64,000 nt of DNA from Massilia arenae (lineage in GTDB: Bacteria; Pseudomonadota; Gammaproteobacteria; Burkholderiales; Burkholderiaceae_D), in assembly GCF_008014745.1 (NCBI RefSeq), contig NZ_VPFD01000004.1:1-64000 (forward strand), read 5' to 3'. Shown piece by piece: positions 50,642 through 58,876 of the stretch. Position 1 is the stretch's first letter. Every line of letters starts with the position of its first letter. The notes beneath the pieces are model-generated. The model was not told where the DNA came from. It did no database searches and was given only the letters and a program-made list of their open reading frames with translations. The position numbers and the translations under genes were made by a program.

Positions 50642-53146
50642 ATGGGTAATCCAGCAGTGTTTCCCGCTTCCGGCGCCGCCATGGCTGCGGCAATCCGTGG
50701 CCATGACTGGTCCGCCTCGCCGCTGGGCCCGATCGCATCCTGGCCCGCCACGCTGCGCACCAGCATCAATATCGTGCTGGACTCGGCCTTTCCGGGCTTT
50801 ATCGTCTGGGGGCCGGAGCAGATCCTGCTCTACAACGACGCCTACGCCGAGATCCTGTGCAACAAGCACCCGGCCGCGCTGGGGCAGCCGTTCCAGGCCG
50901 TCTGGCACGAAATCTGGGACGTGCTCGGGCCGCTGGTCGAGCGCACCCTGGTGGGCGGCGAATCGCACAAGATGAACGACATCGCGCTCGTCATGCAGCG
51001 CAAGGGCTATGCCGAGCATACCTGGTTCACCTATTCCTACGGTCCGGTGCGCGACGACGCCGGCAGCATCCTCGGCCTGCTGTGCACCTGCATCGAAACC
51101 ACCGACGCCGTGCTCAGGCAGCGGCGCCAGGCGGCCGACGAGGCGGTGCTGCGCGAGCACGAATCGGCGTCGCGCGTCGATGCCGAGCGGGTCCAGCTGG
51201 CGCTGGAGGCCGGCGCCATCATCGGCACCTGGTTCTGGCACCTGCCGACCGACCGCTTCACCGTCGACGAAGCCTTTGCGCGCGCCTTCGGCCTCGACCC
51301 GGCCATCGGCCGCACGGGCCTGTCCCTGGCGCAGGTGGTCGCCACCGTGCATCCCGACGACCAGGCCGGCCTGGCCCAGGCCATCAACACGGTGATCGCA
51401 CGCGGCGGCCACTATGCCCACCAGTATCGGGTGCGGCGCGCCGACGGCCATTATTACTGGATCGAAGCCAATGGACGGGTCGACCTGGCGCCGGACGGCA
51501 CCGGCCTGCGCTTCCCGGGCGTGCTGATCGACGTCGAGGGACGGCGCGCGGTGGAGGCCGAGCGCGACGGGGCGATCCTCAAGCTGCGCGCGCTGAACGA
51601 GCAGCTGGAACAGAAGGTGCTGGCCCAGGCGCTGGCGCGCGGGCGCACCTGGCAGCTCAGTCCCGACATCCTGGGCGTGCTCAATGCCGACGGATTCATG
51701 GAGAGTTCGAACCCGGCCTGGCAGGCCGCGCTGGGTTGGAGCGAGGAAGAGGTCGCCGGCACGCCCTTCCTCGACTTCATCCACCCCGACGACCGCGCCC
51801 GCACCGAGGCGGTCTGGCGCGACGCGCTGGAGCGCGGCATTCCCGCGCTGCGCTTCGAGAACCGCTATTGCCACAAGGCCGGCGGCTGGCGCTGGCTATC
51901 GTGGGTGGCGGTGCCGGACGAGCGCAAGGTGTACTGCTCGGCGCGCGACATCAGCGTCGAGCGCGAACGCCAGGCCGAGCTGGAGCGCGCGCACGAACAG
52001 CTGCGCCATTCGCAGAAGATGGAGGCGGTGGGCCAGCTTACCGGCGGGCTCGCGCATGACTTCAACAACCTGCTGGCCGGCGTCGCGGGCAGCCTGGACC
52101 TGGTCAAGTTGCGCCTGAAGCAGGGCCGCGTGGACGAGATCGAGCGCTACGTCGCGGTGGCGCAAGGCGCGACCAGGCGGGCGGCGGCGCTCACCCACCG
52201 GCTGCTGGCATTCTCGCGGCGCCAGACGCTGGCGCCGCGCGCCATCTGCGTCAACAGCATGGTCGACGGCTTGCTGGACATGATCCGGCGCACGGTGGGC
52301 CCCGGCGTGCGGGTCGAGCCGGACTACAGCGGCGTGCCGTGGACGGCGCTGGTCGACCAGTCGCAGCTCGAGAACGCGCTGCTGAATCTGTGCATCAATG
52401 CGCGCGACGCCATGCCGGAAGGCGGCCGCATCGGGATCGCGACCGCCAACCGCGTGCTTGACCCCGAGGCCGCGCGCGGCCACGAGCTGCCGCCCGGCGA
52501 CTATCTCGTGCTGTCGGTTGCCGACAGCGGCACCGGCATGGCACCTAGCGTGCTGGCCAAGGCCTTCGAACCCTTCTTCACCACCAAGCCGCTGGGCCAG
52601 GGCACGGGGCTGGGACTGTCGATGATCTACGGCTTCGCCAAGCAATCGGGCGGGCAGGTGGCGATCGACTCGCAGCTTGGGCAGGGCACCACGGTCAGCA
52701 TCTTCCTGCCGCGCCACCGCGGTGAGGCCGACGAGCGCGATGCGGCGCCGGCCGCTGACGCCGCGCCGCCGAGCGGCCAGGGGGAGACGATCCTGGTGGT
52801 GGACGACGAGCCGAGCGTGCGCATGCTGGTGGTCGATGTGCTCGAGGAGCTGGGTTACACGGTGCTGGAAGCCGAGGACGGCGCCGGCGGCCTGGCGCTG
52901 CTGCAATCGGATGCGCGCATCGACCTCGTGGTCTCGGACGTCGGCCTCCCGGGCATGATGAATGGACGCCAGATGGCGGATGCGGCGCGCATCAAGCGTC
53001 CCCTGCTGAAGGTATTGTTCATCACCGGCTATGCCGAAACCGCCTTGCTCGACCACGGACAGCTCGCGCCCGGCATGTCGGTGCTGACCAAGCCGTTTTC
53101 GATCGACGCGATGGCGCAGCGGGTGCGCGAACTGGTCGCGCGCTAG
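50642..53146 (+). CDS. Multi-PAS hybrid sensor histidine kinase
   Basis: This cytoplasmic kinase has about 834 residues. The N-terminal sensor domain carries the AAAIRGHDWSASPLGP and WPATLRTSINIVL pattern seen in many proteobacterial hybrid kinases. Two PAS/PAC domains follow (about residues 175-320 and 340-455). HisKA has the acceptor His in LTGGLAHDFNNLLAG; the HATPase has VADSGTGMAPSVLAKAFEPF and GTGLGLSMIYGF. The receiver has acceptor Asp in DLVVSDVGLPGM, and Lys in LTKPF. The start ATG at 50642 matches the domain boundary; upstream in-frame ATG 50594 is possible. Its TAG stop shares bases with the stop of the convergent tetR gene. Confidence 0.88.
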   Translation: MGNPAVFPASGAAMAAAIRGHDWSASPLGPIASWPATLRTSINIVLDSAFPGFIVWGPEQILLYNDAYAEILCNKHPAALGQPFQAVWHEIWDVLGPLVERTLVGGESHKMNDIALVMQRKGYAEHTWFTYSYGPVRDDAGSILGLLCTCIETTDAVLRQRRQAADEAVLREHESASRVDAERVQLALEAGAIIGTWFWHLPTDRFTVDEAFARAFGLDPAIGRTGLSLAQVVATVHPDDQAGLAQAINTVIARGGHYAHQYRVRRADGHYYWIEANGRVDLAPDGTGLRFPGVLIDVEGRRAVEAERDGAILKLRALNEQLEQKVLAQALARGRTWQLSPDILGVLNADGFMESSNPAWQAALGWSEEEVAGTPFLDFIHPDDRARTEAVWRDALERGIPALRFENRYCHKAGGWRWLSWVAVPDERKVYCSARDISVERERQAELERAHEQLRHSQKMEAVGQLTGGLAHDFNNLLAGVAGSLDLVKLRLKQGRVDEIERYVAVAQGATRRAAALTHRLLAFSRRQTLAPRAICVNSMVDGLLDMIRRTVGPGVRVEPDYSGVPWTALVDQSQLENALLNLCINARDAMPEGGRIGIATANRVLDPEAARGHELPPGDYLVLSVADSGTGMAPSVLAKAFEPFFTTKPLGQGTGLGLSMIYGFAKQSGGQVAIDSQLGQGTTVSIFLPRHRGEADERDAAPAADAAPPSGQGETILVVDDEPSVRMLVVDVLEELGYTVLEAEDGAGGLALLQSDARIDLVVSDVGLPGMMNGRQMADAARIKRPLLKVLFITGYAETALLDHGQLAPGMSVLTKPFSIDAMAQRVRELVAR

Positions 53147-53733
53147 GAGCCTGCGCCGGGCCAGGTCGACAGCGCCTGCTCGACCACCGCATCGAGCATC
53201 TCACGCTCGAAGCCGGCCTTGGCCTGGATCGCCATGCCGTGCAGCAGCGCCATCACATAGGCCGCCAGCGCGGCGGGCCGGGCCGAGGCGGGCAGGTCGC
53301 CTTCGGCCTGGGCGCGCTCGAAGCGCTCGCGCAGCTGCTGTTCGCCGATCGCGCGGAAACCGATCAGGGCCTGGCGCACCGGTTCCGATTCGTCCGAACC
53401 GGCCACGGACCCATTGATGCCAAGGCAGCCGGTGCGGTCGGGATAGCGGGTATTCAGTTCCACCGAGCTGTACAGCATGTGGGCGGCCACTTCGCGCGAC
53501 GTCGGCTTGGCCAGCGCCTCGGGGATGTGGGTCATGAAGCGCTCGTGGTAGCGCTCCAGCACCCGCTTGAACAGGGCTTCCTTGTTGCCGAAGGCCGAGT
53601 ACAGGGCCGGCCGCTCGACGCCGGCGGCCTCGGTCAGGTCGGCGTACGAGGCGCCCTCATAGCCCTTGCGCCAGAACACGCATAGCGCGGCATCGAGCAC
53701 CTTGTCGGCGTCGTATTCGCGATGGCGACCCAT
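53143..53733 (-). CDS. TetR/AcrR-family regulator of the divergent SDR gene
   Basis: This 196-residue repressor has its helix-turn-helix in residues 8-55 (KVLDAALCVFWRKGYEGASY, then LTEAAGVERPALYSAFGNKEA). The C-terminal domain is of the AcrR/YcdC-like C-terminal type with TGCLGINGSV. It is divergent from the SDR gene, with two related palindromes in the shared region. The TAG stop is formed from the same CTAG as the stop of the convergent kinase gene. Confidence 0.88.
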   Translation of the reverse strand: MGRHREYDADKVLDAALCVFWRKGYEGASYADLTEAAGVERPALYSAFGNKEALFKRVLERYHERFMTHIPEALAKPTSREVAAHMLYSSVELNTRYPDRTGCLGINGSVAGSDESEPVRQALIGFRAIGEQQLRERFERAQAEGDLPASARPAALAAYVMALLHGMAIQAKAGFEREMLDAVVEQALSTWPGAGS

Positions 53734-53754
53734 CAGCAGACCCCCGCTTTTTCA

Positions 53755-53831
53755 ATAACGTTCATTACAAAAAATGCTTGACAGTCCATCCGTGGATTAT
53801 ATACTCATCGTTATCGTAACGGTCGTTACGA
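53755..53831. promoter_or_regulatory. Divergent control region with two related operators and a strong promoter
   Basis: Operator 1, ATAACGTTCATTAC (53755-53768), and operator 2, the 18-bp perfect palindrome TCGTAACGGTCGTTACGA (53814-53831), agree at 10 of 14 core positions. Between them are TTGACA (53778-53783) and TATACT (53800-53805), 16 bases apart, reading toward the SDR gene. Repression of both genes by the TetR product is the natural model. Confidence 0.8.
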
Positions 53832-53857
53832 AACAAACGCTGATCTGGAGAGACGGT

Positions 53858-54619
53858 ATGTCGAATGGTTTGAAAGGCAAGGTCGCGCTGGTGACCGGGG
53901 GCTCGCGCGGGCTGGGTGCGGTGATCGCCGAGGCGCTCGCGGCGGAAGGCGCCGACGTGGCGATCACCTATGTAGCCTCGGGCGCCAAGGCCGAGGCGGT
54001 GGTGGAGAAACTGAAAGCGAAGGGTGTGCGGGCGCTGGCCATCCGGAGCGACCAGGCCGACCTGGCGGCGGCCAGGCCGCTGGTCGATGCGGTGGTGGAG
54101 CATTTCGGCCGGCTCGACATCCTCGTCAACAATGCGGCAGTGGTGGCCAAGGGCCAGCAGGTCGACGATCCCGCACTCGACACCGCCAAACTGGACCATC
54201 AATGGCAGGTCAACGTCATGGGAACGATCGCGACCACGCGGGCGGCGGCGGCGGCCCTGTCCGATGGCGGCCGGATCATCTTCATCGGCTCACTCAACGG
54301 CACCCTGGCGCTGATCCCCGGCGTGGCCGACTATGCCGGCACCAAGGCCGCCCTGATCGGCTATGCCAAGGGCGTGGCGCGCGACCTGGGGCCGCGCAAC
54401 ATCACCGTCAACGTGGTCCAGCCCGGCGCGATGCCGACCGACATGATGGTCGAGGCCCTGGGCAGCACGACGGCGCCCGACGCCTTCCTCGACATGCACC
54501 CGATCCGCCGCATTGCGACGCTCGAAGAGGTGGCGGCGCTGGTCAATTTCCTGGCCGGCCAGAACGGCGGCTACATCACCGGCGGCGTCATCGACGTGGC
54601 GGGTGGGCTCGGCATCTGA
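53858..54619 (+). CDS. Short-chain dehydrogenase/reductase
   Basis: This 253-residue classical SDR has the cofactor motif TGGSRGLGAVIAEAL (TGxxxGxG), NNAAVVAK (NNAG-like), the catalytic Ser in FIGSLNG, and YxxxK in YAGTKAALIGYAKGVA. A C-terminal GGYITGGVIDVAGGLGI is typical of oxidoreductases of this group. NAD(P) preference and substrate are unknown. TGGAGAGA precedes the start. It is likely induced when the adjacent TetR repressor is released, a common set-up for aldehyde or quinone response genes. The convergent ggt gene abuts its stop. Confidence 0.88.
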   Translation: MSNGLKGKVALVTGGSRGLGAVIAEALAAEGADVAITYVASGAKAEAVVEKLKAKGVRALAIRSDQADLAAARPLVDAVVEHFGRLDILVNNAAVVAKGQQVDDPALDTAKLDHQWQVNVMGTIATTRAAAAALSDGGRIIFIGSLNGTLALIPGVADYAGTKAALIGYAKGVARDLGPRNITVNVVQPGAMPTDMMVEALGSTTAPDAFLDMHPIRRIATLEEVAALVNFLAGQNGGYITGGVIDVAGGLGI

Positions 54620-56392
54620 CTAGTGCCCGCGGCGCTGCACCAGCGCAGTGCCGACGCCATGGCGCTTGCCCTCGCTGACGGCGGTGACGGTGCCGTCCGG
54701 GTTGAACACCAGCGCATTGGCGGCGCCGATTTCTTCGGCCGGGCTTTCCCAGCGCTGGCCGAAGCCCGCTAGGGCGCGCGCCTGCGCCGTGTCCGCGAAG
54801 CCCGGCTCGACCGACGTCTCCGCCGCATTGCGCTGGCTGATGCGCAGCGCACCGAGCGCCTGGTCCATCGGCATGCCGAAGTCGACGTGGTTGACGATGG
54901 TCTGCAATACCGTGGTGATGATGGTCGAGCCGCCGGGGCTGCCGATGCTGAAGGCCGGCTTGCCGTCCTTGAGCGCGATGATGGGCGCCATGCTCGAGCG
55001 TGGCCGCTTGCCGGCTTCCGGCACGTTCGGATGCGGGCCGCTGGTGTCGAAATCGAAGTCGGTGAGTTCGTTATTGAGCAGGAAGCCGTAGCCCGGCACC
55101 ACGATCCCGCTGCCGCCCCAGGATTCGATGGTGAAGGTGTACGCCACCACATTGCCGTCCTTGTCCGACACCGTCAGGTGGGTGGTGTGCGCGCTCTCGG
55201 GCGCCAGCTTGATGGTGGCGGCCGGCTGGGTGCGCAGAGGGATGCTCGGATCGTTCTGGTAGCGGTAGGGATCGCCCGCCGCCACCGCGCCCGGCGCGGC
55301 CTTCTGCGGATCGATCAGCGCGCGGCGCTCGGCCGCATATTTTTTCGACAGCAGGCCGGTGAGCGGCGCATCGACGTATTCGGGGTCGGCCAGGTAGGCA
55401 TTGCGGTCGGCGAATGCCAGGCGGCTGGCTTCGATATACAGATGCTCGGCCTGGGCGCGCGGCAGCGATGCCAGGTCAAAGCCTTCGAGGATGTTGAGCG
55501 CATGCGCCACCGTCGGGCCGCCGCTGCTGGGCAGGGGCATGCCATATAGCTCGTAGCCGCGATAGCTGCTGCGCAGGGCGGGGCGGATGCGCGCCTCGTA
55601 GTTGGCGAGATCCGCCATGGTCATCGCGCCGGGACCCACGGCATACCCTTTCGCGACCGGTGGCCGGTTGACGCTGTCGACGATCGCGCGCGCGATCGGT
55701 CCTTCATAGAACGTCTTCACGCCGCCTTGCGCGATCTCGCGGTAGGCGCGCGCCATGCCCGGATTGCGAAGCAGGGTGCCGGCGGGGAGGGCCTTGCCCT
55801 TGTGCAGATAGAGCTCGCTCGTCGGCGCGAACTGGCGGAATTTCTTTTCGTTCTGTCCCACCAGCTGGCTGAAATTCGCGTTGACCCGAAAACCCTTGTC
55901 GGCCACCGCGATCGCCGGCGCCAGCACTTGCGAAAAACGCATGCTGCCATAGCGTTCGAGCGCCTCATGCCAGCCGCGCACGGTGCCCGGCACGCCAACC
56001 GCCGCGCCGCTGGCCACCGCCGTCTCGAAGTCGAGCGGTTTGCCATTTTGCTGGAATAGTTGCGGGCCCACGCTGGCAGGGGCCGTCTCGCGGTGGTCGA
56101 TGGTGATCACGCGTTTGTCCCTGGCCAGGTAGATCACCATGAAGCCGCCGCCGCCGATGCCGCAGCTGAAGGGATCGGTGACGCCCAGCGTGGCGGCTGC
56201 GGCCACTGCCGCGTCGACCGCATTGCCGCCCGCGTTCAGGATGGCCAGCGCCGACTGCGAAGCCTGTGCGCTGATCGTGGCGACGGCGCCGCCGGTGCCG
56301 GTCGCGACCGGCGCAGCCGCAACGCCGTGGACAGAAACGGCAAGGACCAGGCCGCACGCCAGTGCGGTCCGCGGCAGGCGGCCCGGCGCCAT
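54620..56392 (-). CDS. ggt: Gamma-glutamyltransferase
   Basis: This 590-residue periplasmic enzyme transfers or hydrolyses the gamma-glutamyl group of glutathione. There is a signal peptide (residues 1-27, ending VAAA). The autocatalytic cleavage/catalytic Thr is at about residue 403 in ESAHTTHLTVSDKDGN; processing would give ~375 and ~188 residue subunits. HRETAP, GGGGFMVIYL, LPSSGGPTVAH and GSPGGSTIITTV are conserved substrate elements. ATG at 56392 overlaps the stop of the upstream lipoprotein gene by one base, so the two are coupled. Confidence 0.93.
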   Translation of the reverse strand: MAPGRLPRTALACGLVLAVSVHGVAAAPVATGTGGAVATISAQASQSALAILNAGGNAVDAAVAAAATLGVTDPFSCGIGGGGFMVIYLARDKRVITIDHRETAPASVGPQLFQQNGKPLDFETAVASGAAVGVPGTVRGWHEALERYGSMRFSQVLAPAIAVADKGFRVNANFSQLVGQNEKKFRQFAPTSELYLHKGKALPAGTLLRNPGMARAYREIAQGGVKTFYEGPIARAIVDSVNRPPVAKGYAVGPGAMTMADLANYEARIRPALRSSYRGYELYGMPLPSSGGPTVAHALNILEGFDLASLPRAQAEHLYIEASRLAFADRNAYLADPEYVDAPLTGLLSKKYAAERRALIDPQKAAPGAVAAGDPYRYQNDPSIPLRTQPAATIKLAPESAHTTHLTVSDKDGNVVAYTFTIESWGGSGIVVPGYGFLLNNELTDFDFDTSGPHPNVPEAGKRPRSSMAPIIALKDGKPAFSIGSPGGSTIITTVLQTIVNHVDFGMPMDQALGALRISQRNAAETSVEPGFADTAQARALAGFGQRWESPAEEIGAANALVFNPDGTVTAVSEGKRHGVGTALVQRRGH

Positions 56393-56814
56393 CAGGTGCC
56401 GTACATATTGAAGACCACCGGATACGACGCCGGTTTTTCTTCGGCCATGCCGCGCGGCGGCGGCACGAACGAGGGATCGAGTTCGACGCGCGCGCCACGC
56501 AGGCCGGGTGAGGTAAAGCCGGGTTTGCCCTGCACCAGCCAGAAGCCCTGCGCCACATTGTTGGTGCGCAGGGTGAAGCGATAGGCGAGCTGGCCGGCCC
56601 ACATGCAGCGCGCATTGTCCGGGCAGCGGCTGTCGTCGGCGCCCTCGTAGGTGAGGGTCAGGCGCGAATCCACCGGCAGCTGCGGCAGGGTCAGGGTCTG
56701 GCGCTCGCTCAGCGTGTACTGGGCGTCGGGCAGGTGGTCGGGCGTGGCGCAGGCCGACAGCAGGCCGGCGGCGGCGATGGAGAGGACGCAGGGCAGGGTG
56801 CGCATCGGTGTCAT
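56392..56814 (-). CDS. Small lipoprotein of unknown function
   Basis: This protein has about 140 residues. Its lipoprotein signal ends LLSAC, giving a lipidated Cys near residue 22. The mature part has a disulfide-capable pair in DDSRCPDNARCMWAGQ, then beta-like segments (AYRFTLRTNN, GFWLVQGKPGF) and a Pro-rich region. The CPxxARCxWAG pattern recurs in exported hypothetical proteins, but no function is known to me. It precedes ggt with a one-base overlap. Start choice between 56814 and 56805 is uncertain. Confidence 0.68.
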   Translation of the reverse strand: MTPMRTLPCVLSIAAAGLLSACATPDHLPDAQYTLSERQTLTLPQLPVDSRLTLTYEGADDSRCPDNARCMWAGQLAYRFTLRTNNVAQGFWLVQGKPGFTSPGLRGARVELDPSFVPPPRGMAEEKPASYPVVFNMYGT

Positions 56815-56892
56815 CCAGGGTTTGACGGGAAACCCATGATAGCAAAACCGCAAGCAGCCAGTCGCGTGACATCGAAAAGACAGGGCATGGTC

Positions 56893-56926
56893 AAGTCATA
56901 AACAGGTCATATTCGGCAGCTATTCT
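56893..56926 (+). promoter_or_regulatory. Pho box and -10 upstream of pstS
   Basis: GTCAT units begin at 56895 and 56906, exactly 11 bases apart, within AAGTCATAAACAGGTCAT (13 of 18 matches to the PhoB consensus). A weaker GGCAT unit lies 11 bases further upstream. TATTCT at 56921-56926 is ten bases after the box. This matches PhoB-type promoters and parallels the phoX site at 6379. Confidence 0.8.
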
Positions 56927-56974
56927 TTTTCCTGTAGTCCAAAACATACCCCTTAACCAAAGTTAGGAATAACA

Positions 56975-58003
56975 ATGCTCAAGAAGATCCTCGCCGGCGC
57001 TGCCGCCACGCTCGTGATGACGACCTCGTTCGCCGCCGACATTACCGGCGCGGGCGCGACCTTCCCGTACCCGATCTACGCCAAATGGGCTGAGAGCTAC
57101 AAAGCCGCCACCGGCACCGGCCTGAACTACCAGTCGGTTGGCTCGGGCGCCGGCATCAAGCAGATCAAGGCGAAGACCGTGGACTTCGGCGCGTCGGACA
57201 TGCCGCTGAAAGCGGAAGAGCTGGACAAGGAAGGCCTGATGCAATTCCCGGCCATCATGGGCGGCGTGGTTGCCGTGGTCAACGTCGAAGGCGTGACCCC
57301 AGGCCAGCTGAAGATGACCGGTCCACTGCTGGCCGACATCTACATGGGCAAGATCACCAAATGGAACGCGGCTGAAATCGCCGCCCTGAACCCAGGCGTG
57401 AAACTGCCAGCCGCCGACATCACCGTCGTGCACCGCGCCGACAGCTCGGGCACCTCGTTCCTGTTCACCGACTTCCTGGCCAAGACCAGCCCGGCATGGA
57501 AAGAGAATATCGGTTCGGGCACCACCGTGAAGTGGGCCGTGGGCGTGGGCGGCAAGGGCAACGAAGGCGTCGCCGCCAACGTGCAGCGTATCAAGGGCGC
57601 GATCGGCTACGTCGAGTGGGCCTACGCCAAGAAGAACAAGCTGTCGCACACCCAGCTGCGCAACAAGGAAGGCGTCGACCTGCAACCGTCGGACGACGTG
57701 TTCAAGGCCGCTGCCGCCAATGCCGAGTGGACCAAGGCCCCAGGCTTCGGCGTGGTGCTGACCGACGGCGCCGGCAAGCAAAGCTGGCCGATCACCGGCG
57801 TGTCGTACATCCTGATGCACAAGACCCAGGCTGACGCCAACAAAGGCCAGGAAGTCGTGAAGTTCTTCGACTGGTCGTTCAAGAACGGCGCTCCTGCAGC
57901 CGCCGAACTGGACTACGTGCCGATGCCTGCCAGCGTCGTCAAGCAAGTCCAGGACGCCTGGAAAGCCAACCTGAAGGACGCTTCGGGCAAGGCCATCATG
58001 TAA
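56975..58003 (+). CDS. pstS: Phosphate-binding protein PstS
   Basis: This 342-residue periplasmic phosphate receptor of the Pst ABC transporter has a signal peptide at residues 1-21. Phosphate-contact motifs are GAGATFPYPIYAKW, SVGSGAGIKQI, FGASDMPL and HRADSSGTSFLFTDFL; GAIGYVEWAYA is also typical. Length matches E. coli PstS (346). Pho-box control is evident upstream. No pstC, pstA, pstB or phoU follows; a terminator ends transcription 20 bases after the stop, so this is an orphan copy or the transport genes are elsewhere. Confidence 0.95.
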   Translation: MLKKILAGAAATLVMTTSFAADITGAGATFPYPIYAKWAESYKAATGTGLNYQSVGSGAGIKQIKAKTVDFGASDMPLKAEELDKEGLMQFPAIMGGVVAVVNVEGVTPGQLKMTGPLLADIYMGKITKWNAAEIAALNPGVKLPAADITVVHRADSSGTSFLFTDFLAKTSPAWKENIGSGTTVKWAVGVGGKGNEGVAANVQRIKGAIGYVEWAYAKKNKLSHTQLRNKEGVDLQPSDDVFKAAAANAEWTKAPGFGVVLTDGAGKQSWPITGVSYILMHKTQADANKGQEVVKFFDWSFKNGAPAAAELDYVPMPASVVKQVQDAWKANLKDASGKAIM

Positions 58004-58022
58004 GACGCCTGTGTGGCGACCA

Positions 58023-58052
58023 ATCCGGCAGCCACGCTGCCGGATTTTCTTT
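58023..58052 (+). terminator. Rho-independent terminator of pstS
   Basis: ATCCGGCAGC (58023-58032), loop CAC, GCTGCCGGAT (58036-58045), then a T-rich tail (TTTCTTT). It ends the pstS transcript and separates it from the response-regulator gene. Confidence 0.87.
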
Positions 58053-58081
58053 GGTGCGGTCGCGGCACCGCTGACCGCACC
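58053..58081 (+). other. Second perfect stem-loop directly after the pstS terminator
   Basis: GGTGCGGTC (58053-58061) pairs perfectly with GACCGCACC (58073-58081) across an 11-base GC-rich loop. It begins right after the terminator T-run and ends 27 bases before the response-regulator ATG. It could be a leader hairpin or operator for that gene; it has no T-run. Confidence 0.5.
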
Positions 58082-58108
58082 AATGTAGTTCCTCTTTTTG
58101 GGCATCCC

Positions 58109-58771
58109 ATGACAACGGCGAACACGATCGTCCTGGTGATCGACGACAAGCCGGCCATTGCCGAGCTGCTCAAGTTCTCGCTGCACGAGGACGAGTGGGT
58201 CTGGCATGACGTGCCGAGCCTGGCGCAAGCCTGGGACTTCATCGGGCGCGAGCGCCCCGAACTATTGCTGCAGGAATCGATGCTGCGCAACGAAGGCGGC
58301 ATGCGCCTGCTGGCGCGCCTGCGCGGCGACCGCCGCCTGCGCGAGCAGCCGGTGATCCTGCTGGCGGCGCAATGCGCGGAAGGCGAGCGTCCCGCCAGCC
58401 TCCCGGCGCCCGTCCCCCATCCCGAATTCATTCCCCAGGCCCCGGCCGACCAGGTACGTGAACTGTCGCCCGAATCGCGCCTGTTGCGCTCGGGCCGCCT
58501 GGTGCTCGATCCGCTCAGCTGCAGCGTGCGGGTCGGCAACCACAAGGTCGAGGTCAGGCACGCCGAATACCGGCTGCTGCGCTTTTTGCTGTGCCATCCG
58601 GGCCAGGTGTTTTCGCGCAGCCAGCTGCTGGAGCAGCTGTGGGAAGCCCACGCCTCGCTCGACCAGCGCACGGTGGACGTGCACGTGCTGCGCCTGCGCA
58701 AGGCGCTGGGACGGGCCAAGTCGCTGATCAAGACCGTGCGCGGCGCCGGCTACATGCTGTCGCCGACCTGA
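58109..58771 (+). CDS. PhoB-like regulator with a degenerate (pseudo-) receiver domain
   Basis: This 220-residue protein has a receiver plus an OmpR/PhoB winged helix. The DNA-binding domain is intact (EVRHAEYRLLRFLLCHPGQV; SRSQLLEQLW; RTVDVHVLRLRKALG; IKTVRGAGYML). In the receiver the acidic pair is kept (VIDDKPAIAEL), but the acceptor position reads LLLQESML against LLLLDWML of PhoB, so Asp is Glu56. The conserved Thr is Ala (ILLAAQ), and the switch Lys region is replaced by a Pro-rich stretch. Phosphorylation-independent or constitutively active-like behaviour is likely. It follows pstS. Confidence 0.85.
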   Translation: MTTANTIVLVIDDKPAIAELLKFSLHEDEWVWHDVPSLAQAWDFIGRERPELLLQESMLRNEGGMRLLARLRGDRRLREQPVILLAAQCAEGERPASLPAPVPHPEFIPQAPADQVRELSPESRLLRSGRLVLDPLSCSVRVGNHKVEVRHAEYRLLRFLLCHPGQVFSRSQLLEQLWEAHASLDQRTVDVHVLRLRKALGRAKSLIKTVRGAGYMLSPT

Positions 58772-58876
58772 ACGGCGCTGGGGCCCGCCGTAGCGGGCCT
58801 CAGGAAAAATTACGCATGTCACAACGCTGACATGTTTGCTATCTAGACTTGCGGCAACTAGTCCTGATCGTCCGCA

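Noticed and set aside
58787..58810. GC-rich hairpin (GGCCCGC/GCGGGCC) after the PhoB-like gene as terminator.
   Set aside because: It is followed by AAAAATTA-type sequence, not a T-run on the plus strand.
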